A stretch of DNA of 43,549 nt from Myxococcales bacterium (GTDB taxonomy: Bacteria > Myxococcota_A > Polyangia > Polyangiales > Polyangiaceae): assembly GCA_020430845.1 (NCBI GenBank), contig JAGQJA010000191.1:1-43549 (forward strand), given 5' to 3'. The position numbers and the translations under genes were made by a program. Shown here in pieces: positions 39,438 to 43,549 of this stretch. Under the pieces are notes generated by a model, which searched no databases, had not been told where the DNA came from, and was given only the letters and a program-made list of their open reading frames with translations. How positions within the stretch are numbered: the first letter of the stretch is position 1; the number at the start of each line of letters is the position of its first letter.

Positions 39438-40223
39438 ATGAAGCACCGTGTCGTCTTGGTTGTGGGTTCCTGGTTGTCGTATGTCCTCGCGTGCGGGAGC
39501 GCCGACGACGCGCCAGCGCCCACGGGCGCGAAGGTCTCGATCGGCGACGGAGGCGTCATCGGCGCGGAGCCCGAGCGCGACGGAGACGCCCCGGCCGCAG
39601 ACGCGTCCGTAGACGGCGGTGCGGACGCCAGCACCCGGCTGCGCGACCGCTTCATCACGAAGGTCGTGAGCTTCAGCCCCGGCGCGTGCGCGGGCTTCGG
39701 CGCCGCGGCCATGCCCGAGATCCTGTTCGGGCCCCCAGAAGGCGCTGGCGACTTCATGGGCAGCTTCGACGTGGTCACGCTCGGGATCGGCGGCGAGATC
39801 GTCGTGTCGTTCGAGCCCAACGCGATCGTCGACGGTCCGGGTCCGGACTTCATCGTCTTCGAGAACGCGTTCTACGCGGCGGGCAACCCACAGACGCCCG
39901 CGGCGGATCTCGCCGAGGTGAGCGTCAGCGACGACGGCGTCACATGGAAGACGTACACCTGCGCGCCGGGCGCGACGCCGCCGTTCGCGCCGTGCGCGGG
40001 CTGGACCCCTGTGCGCTCGTCGTCCGCGAACGGTGTGTCTCCGTTCGACCCTGCGACGGCGGGCGGAGAGGCGTTCGACCTCGCGGACGTCGGCCTCGCG
40101 CGCGCGCGCTTCGTGCGCATCCGTGATCGGAGCACGCTCACGTGCCCCGACTCGGGGCCCAAGCCCAACAACCTGGGCTTCGACCTCGACGCGATCGCGG
40201 TGCTCCACCCAGCTCTGCCGTGA
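39438..40223 (+). CDS. Cobalamin-riboswitch-controlled surface lipoprotein, unknown function
   Basis: 261 residues. A lipoprotein signal ends at VLAC (Cys19); an Asp/Gly/Ala linker reaches about residue 70. The C-terminal domain contains VVSFSPGACAGFG, GGEIVVSFEPNAIVDGPGPDFIVFENAF, SVSDDGVTWKTYTC and a final PNNLGFDLDAIAVLHP, a beta-rich arrangement resembling a jelly-roll or discoidin-like binding domain. Two pairs of cysteines may form disulfides. ATG 39438 has ribosome site GAGGAGG (39427-39433). The riboswitch implies expression when B12 is scarce, so capture or uptake of B12 at the cell surface is likely, by inference. No TonB receptor or btu gene lies in the window. Confidence 0.88.
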   Translation: MKHRVVLVVGSWLSYVLACGSADDAPAPTGAKVSIGDGGVIGAEPERDGDAPAADASVDGGADASTRLRDRFITKVVSFSPGACAGFGAAAMPEILFGPPEGAGDFMGSFDVVTLGIGGEIVVSFEPNAIVDGPGPDFIVFENAFYAAGNPQTPAADLAEVSVSDDGVTWKTYTCAPGATPPFAPCAGWTPVRSSSANGVSPFDPATAGGEAFDLADVGLARARFVRIRDRSTLTCPDSGPKPNNLGFDLDAIAVLHPALP

Positions 40224-40445
40224 GCGACCGCCACCCGCTGTAAGGGCGCGAATCTCCGAGCGTTGTGAGCATGTAGAGCGTCGATCGGCGCGCTATCTCG
40301 TCCAACCCCCATCCCGGCGCCCGACATGCCGACCGCGCGGTCGCCTGGCGGGCTCCACGCGACCCGACCGCCACACGATCCCTTCACCAATCCGGGGCCT
40401 TTGGCGTTAGACTCGCGACCCAGCCACGCAACAGAGGAGCTTGCC

Positions 40446-41246
40446 GTGACACGAACCGGCCTTTTTATCGTCCTGTCCATCGCCACCGTCGCCATGATCG
40501 GTTGCGGCGACGACAAGCAGAACCAGCCGCCGCCCCAGAGCCCGCAGCCGTACGCCTACAACCCCGGCCAGCCTCCTCCGCCAGGTGGTTACCCCCCGGG
40601 GCAGCCCGGCGCGTACCCGCAGCAGCCCGGTCAGCCGCCGCCGCAGGGTTACCCGCAGCAGCCCGGCCAGCCCGCGCCCGGCGGATACCCGCAGCCCGGC
40701 GGCCAGCCTGCCCCCGGCGGTCAGCCCGCTCCCGGCGGTCAGCCCGCTCCCGGCGGTCAGCCTGCCCCCGGCGGCCTCCCCTTCCCGATCCCCGGCATGC
40801 CCGGCCAGCCCGCGCCCGCCGGTGGCGGCACGGGTGGCACGGCGCAGGCGATCGACCCCAACGTCGCCGCGCTCGCGACGGCGCCGCTCGGCATCTACGC
40901 CAACACCGAGGCGCCCGGCATGTCGAAAGAAGGACCGGTGATCGCCGGTAACTTCCAGGCGGGTCAGACGATGGAGAGCCAGTTCACGCTCCAGCCCGGC
41001 CGCTGCTACACGCTGCTCGCCGTGGGCGCAGGCGTCACCGAGGTCGACCTCGAGATGATGTACGTCACGCCGATCCCGGGCCTGAACCCAAGCATCGGCA
41101 AGGACTCGACGCGCGGCAACCAGGCCTCGATGGGCGGACGTGGCAACTGCATCAAGCCGCTCTCGCCCGTCGCGGCCAACGCCAAGTTCATCGTCACCGC
41201 GCGCAGCGGCGCCGGCATGATCGCGGCGCAGCTCTACGCCAAGTAG
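40446..41246 (+). CDS. Lipoprotein with Pro/Gln/Gly repeat linker
   Basis: 266 residues from GTG 40446, with ribosome site GAGGAG 5-6 nt upstream. A lipoprotein signal ends at MIGC (Cys20). A linker from about residue 25 to 135 is built of PGQPPPPGG, QQPGQPP and a GGQPAP array. The C-terminal domain (about 140-266) is globular, beginning DPNVAALATAPLGIYA; ESQFTLQPGRCYTLLAVG looks like a beta strand pair, and two cysteines (GRCYT and RGNCIKP) may bridge. No family recognised. Such long Pro-rich spacers would project the domain through the periplasm or from the surface. Confidence 0.85.
   Translation: MTRTGLFIVLSIATVAMIGCGDDKQNQPPPQSPQPYAYNPGQPPPPGGYPPGQPGAYPQQPGQPPPQGYPQQPGQPAPGGYPQPGGQPAPGGQPAPGGQPAPGGQPAPGGLPFPIPGMPGQPAPAGGGTGGTAQAIDPNVAALATAPLGIYANTEAPGMSKEGPVIAGNFQAGQTMESQFTLQPGRCYTLLAVGAGVTEVDLEMMYVTPIPGLNPSIGKDSTRGNQASMGGRGNCIKPLSPVAANAKFIVTARSGAGMIAAQLYAK
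40704..40775 (+). repeat. 18-bp coding repeats (GGQPAP array)
   Basis: Four consecutive copies of an 18-bp unit of the form GGTCAGCCCGCTCCCGGC encode GGQPAP; a more diverged form precedes them. Differences are silent third-position changes, which shows selection or conversion that keeps the amino-acid repeat. Confidence 0.85.
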
Positions 41247-41278
41247 AGAGCTCACGCGCACCTGATGACGCACCCTTT

Positions 41279-41312
41279 CGCGGCGCGGAGGCCATCACGC
41301 CTTCGCGCCGCG
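41279..41312 (+). terminator. Hairpin between the repeat lipoprotein and serS (terminator or leader structure)
   Basis: A strong hairpin: 9-bp stem CGCGGCGCG/CGCGCCGCG extended by GAGGC/GCCTT (one G-T pair), loop CATCAC. The following TCGGTTTGAGG is a poor U tract. It ends 15 bp before the serS ATG, so it could terminate the lipoprotein transcript or act as a leader structure of serS. Confidence 0.55.
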
Positions 41313-41327
41313 TCGGTTTGAGGACCC

Positions 41328-42599
41328 ATGCTCGACATCGCCTTCATTCGCCACAACACCGACGCCGTCCGCGAAGCGATCAAGAACAAGCGCGCCGACG
41401 TCGATCTCGACGCGCTGCTCGCGGCCGACAAGGAGCGCCGCGAGCTGCTCCAAGAGCTCGAGGGCAAGCGCGCCCGCAAGAACGAGATCGCGCAGGCGAT
41501 CCCCAAGGCCACCAAAGAAGACCGCCCGGGCCTCATCGAAGAGGGCAAGGCGGCCAAGACGGCGATCGAGGAGCTCGAGCCGAAGCTCGCCGAGATCGTG
41601 AGTCGTTTCGAGGACTTGATGCTGCGCGTCCCGAGCCTCCCGCGGCCCGAGGTGCCCGTGGGCGTCGGCGAGGACGACAACGTCGAGGTCAAGAAGGTCG
41701 GCTCGCCGCGCGCGTTCGACTTCGAGCCCAAGGACCACGTCGCGCTCATGGACGCGTTCGGGATGGTGGCCTGGGACGGCCCGCGCAAGTTCGCCGGCGA
41801 GCGATCGTACGCGCTGGTCGGTCTGGGCGCGCTGCTCGAGCGCGCCGTGTTGAACCTCGCCATCGACACGCTCGTCGACCGCGGCCTCACGCTCGTCACG
41901 CCTCCGGTGATGGTGCGCGAGCGCGCGCTCGTGGGCACCGGCTTCTTCCCGGTGGGCAAGGCGGAGGCGTACGCGATCACCGCCGACGATCTCTTCCTGG
42001 TCGGCACGAGCGAGGTCCCGCTCGTCTCGCTCCACTGCGACACCACGCTCGACCTCGCCAAGCTGCCCGTCCGCTACGCGGGCCTGTCGCCCTGCTTCCG
42101 CCGCGAGGCGGGCGCGCACGGCAAGGACACGCGCGGGCTCTACCGCGTGCACCAGTTCACCAAGGTCGAGCAGGTCGTGTTCTGTGCGCCCGACGAGAAG
42201 GTCGCAGAAGAAGAGCACTACAAGCTCCTCGGCAACGCAGAGGCCATCCTCGAGAAGCTCGAGATCCCCTACCGCGTCGCGCTCGCGTGCACGGGCGAGA
42301 TCGGGCTCGGCCAGACCCGCAAGCACGAGGTCGAGTCGTGGATGCCAGGCCGCAACGCGTACAGCGAGACCCACTCCTGCTCGACGCTCGGCGACTTCCA
42401 GGCGCGGCGCTCGAACATCCGCGTGCGCCTCGCCGACGGCACGCTCGGCTACCCGTACACGCTCAACAACACCGCGATCGCGAGCCCGCGCATCCTCATC
42501 GCGCTGCTCGAGAACCACCAGAACGCGGACGGGTCCATCACGCTCCCCAAGGCGCTGGTCCCGTACATGCGCGGCATGGAGAAGCTCACCCCGGCGTGA
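41328..42599 (+). CDS. serS: Seryl-tRNA synthetase
   Basis: 423 residues, the usual bacterial length, complete. It charges tRNA-Ser in the cytoplasm. The N-terminal coiled-coil arm (about residues 30-100) is rich in Glu, Lys and Ala. The catalytic core has the TPP motif (TLVTPPVMV), VGTSEVPL, motif 2 (CFRREAGAHGKDTRGLYRVHQF with its ATP-binding Arg), the serine-pocket segment ETHSCSTLGDFQARR and motif 3 (LNNTAIASPRILIALLENHQ). This motif 3 form is like Thermus and archaeal SerRS rather than E. coli. ATG start with weak GAGGA. No T-box leader is evident. Confidence 0.98.
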   Translation: MLDIAFIRHNTDAVREAIKNKRADVDLDALLAADKERRELLQELEGKRARKNEIAQAIPKATKEDRPGLIEEGKAAKTAIEELEPKLAEIVSRFEDLMLRVPSLPRPEVPVGVGEDDNVEVKKVGSPRAFDFEPKDHVALMDAFGMVAWDGPRKFAGERSYALVGLGALLERAVLNLAIDTLVDRGLTLVTPPVMVRERALVGTGFFPVGKAEAYAITADDLFLVGTSEVPLVSLHCDTTLDLAKLPVRYAGLSPCFRREAGAHGKDTRGLYRVHQFTKVEQVVFCAPDEKVAEEEHYKLLGNAEAILEKLEIPYRVALACTGEIGLGQTRKHEVESWMPGRNAYSETHSCSTLGDFQARRSNIRVRLADGTLGYPYTLNNTAIASPRILIALLENHQNADGSITLPKALVPYMRGMEKLTPA

Positions 42600-42608
42600 G
42601 CGCGGCGC

Positions 42609-43549
42609 TCAGCGGCGACGCGGCCCGCGACGGACGGGCGCGCGGCGTCGCGGCGCCGGGGCGTGGGTCGGAGCCGACGCAGACGCAGACGCAGACGCAG
42701 ACGCCGACGCCTCGGGCGGGGGCGGTGCGGGGTGCGAGGGTTTGACCAGCGGGGTCGAGCTCGCGAGCGGGTTCACGCTCACCTCGACCCGCGCGGGCTC
42801 CGGGGGCGCCGGCGGCTGCGCGCCGCTGCGCAGCAAGAAGTAGAGCGCGATCGGAAAGCAGACGCTCACGGTCGCGACGAACCCCACGAGCGCGCCGTAG
42901 CGCGGCGCCGCAGCGGCCGGCGCGTCCCACGGCGCAGGCGGGTCGAAGGCGTGCGACGATCCGGGGACCGGCGGCACGGGCATCATGCCTTCGGACGGCG
43001 GATGCGAGACGGCGTAGCCCGGCGCGAGCTGCGCGCTGGGGCGCTCGCCGCTCGTCGAGTCGGCGCGGGCCCGAAGCCCGCTGTCGGACGTCGGCTGGTG
43101 CGCACGGGCGACTGCGCGCAGAGGCGCGCTCGCCATCACGGCGGTCTTGTCGCGTGGCAGGTCTTCTTCTTCGATGGGCGCGATCGCCGCCAAGGGCTTC
43201 GTCCGCTGCGGGGCGCCCTCGGCCGCGATCACGCGCAGCATGTTGGTCATCGGGGCCGGCGCCTCGGCCGTGATGCTCGCGGTCGCCTCGTCGTCGTCGT
43301 CCTCGTCGTCGTCGTCGAGCGCGTCCGCGGGGAGCTCCGCGACCGCCTCGCCCGTGCGCGCCATCTTGTGGGTCGTTCCCTCGGTGAGATCGGGGAGCGC
43401 TCCGTCGTCCGCGCGCGGCGACGGGCCGACGGCGACGCTCGACAGGCTCAGCTTGGAGATGTTGGGCGCGAGCCCCGTGATGCTGTCGTCGGGCTCGTAC
43501 TCCGGCGCGGTCACGGGCGCGGGCCCCTGCCCCGTCGGCGCGTCGTCGT
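42609..43549 (-). CDS. Low-complexity single-pass membrane protein (5' partial or start near the edge)
   Basis: The frame is open from the right edge (beginning DDAPTGQGPAP...); a GTG at 43514 is a possible start, but the gene may continue outside. About 313 residues are visible: an acidic, disordered cytoplasmic region with a DDDDEDDDDE run, Pro/Ser-rich stretches, one membrane helix (LVGFVATVSVCFPIALYFLL), a Pro/Ala/Val-rich stretch, an Ala-Ser dipeptide array and a basic Arg/Pro tail. Such tails are seen in myxobacterial regulatory or kinase-related proteins; here no kinase or FHA domain lies within the visible part. Stop TGA is 9 bp from the convergent serS stop. Confidence 0.75.
   Translation of the reverse strand, partial: DDAPTGQGPAPVTAPEYEPDDSITGLAPNISKLSLSSVAVGPSPRADDGALPDLTEGTTHKMARTGEAVAELPADALDDDDEDDDDEATASITAEAPAPMTNMLRVIAAEGAPQRTKPLAAIAPIEEEDLPRDKTAVMASAPLRAVARAHQPTSDSGLRARADSTSGERPSAQLAPGYAVSHPPSEGMMPVPPVPGSSHAFDPPAPWDAPAAAAPRYGALVGFVATVSVCFPIALYFLLRSGAQPPAPPEPARVEVSVNPLASSTPLVKPSHPAPPPPEASASASASASASAPTHAPAPRRRAPVRRGPRRR
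42675..42710 (-). repeat. Hexanucleotide repeat coding an Ala-Ser array
   Basis: A run of GACGCA/GACGCC hexamers (six copies or so on the plus strand) encodes the alternating Ala-Ser stretch of the minus-strand gene. The 6-bp period keeps the frame, so length variation between strains would be in frame. Confidence 0.8.

Noticed and set aside
40224-40445. Small gene or second regulatory RNA between the B12-controlled lipoprotein and the next lipoprotein.
   Set aside because: No ORF with a ribosome site, no conserved RNA motif; only a possible promoter for the gene at 40446.
42461-42520. Unusual motif 3 in SerRS (NNTAIASPR in place of NGSGLAVGR).
   Set aside because: This form is normal for Thermus-like and archaeal-type SerRS sequences and does not signal loss of function.

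Overview
The window is about 70% GC, densely packed and almost entirely coding. Frequent GTG starts, many 4-bp stop/start overlaps, many Cys-anchored lipoproteins with Ala/Pro/Asp/Gly linkers, a Hanks-type Ser/Thr kinase with an N-terminal zinc ribbon, a DUF3160 lipoprotein, Cys-rich secreted proteins and PilZ-like and VWA proteins together suggest a myxobacterium (Myxococcota, probably Polyangia). This is inferred from gene content, not from a marker gene. No insertion sequence, phage, plasmid origin or CRISPR array was recognised.

Layout. Positions 2-11215 (+) hold seven genes in one apparent operon: MoxR AAA ATPase (its 5' end is outside the window), an exported/membrane protein, ABC ATPase, ABC-2 permease, DUF58 protein, BatA-like VWA protein and a large two-VWA membrane protein. 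All six junctions are 4-bp RTGA overlaps, so the set is probably translationally coupled and works as one envelope system. A DUF3160 lipoprotein (11266-13974) follows. On the minus strand lie a zinc-ribbon coiled-coil protein and a Ser/Thr kinase, with a CAU-anticodon tRNA upstream, then a lipoprotein overlapping a bifunctional homocysteine methyltransferase/methylene-THF reductase.

Positions 19.5-28.2 kb are mixed: two membrane proteins, a PilZ-like protein, a HEAT-like protein coupled to a lambda-lysozyme-type (GH104) lipoprotein, an SGNH-hydrolase lipoprotein coupled to a cyclic-nucleotide-binding DUF1003 membrane protein, an OPA-type MFS transporter and an L,D-transpeptidase. Several of these act on, or sit in, the cell wall and envelope.

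Positions 28.3-41.2 kb are rich in secreted proteins and lipoproteins: a Cys-rich protein, an alkylglycerone-phosphate-synthase-like flavoprotein with an extra C-terminal domain, a trypsin-fold protein with Thr at the catalytic Ser position and a long Gly/Ser tail, two tandem paralogous CxxCH lipoproteins, a propeller-like lipoprotein sharing its N-terminal domain with the Cys-rich protein, and a small lipoprotein. A clear cobalamin riboswitch precedes an orphan surface lipoprotein, followed by a Pro/Gln/Gly-repeat lipoprotein. serS (41328-42599) and a partial low-complexity membrane protein end the window.

The best candidates for undescribed biology are the riboswitch-controlled lipoprotein (39.2-40.2 kb), the seven-gene RTGA-chained operon, the Thr-substituted protease-like protein, and the GH104 lipoprotein with a possible sigma-54 promoter.
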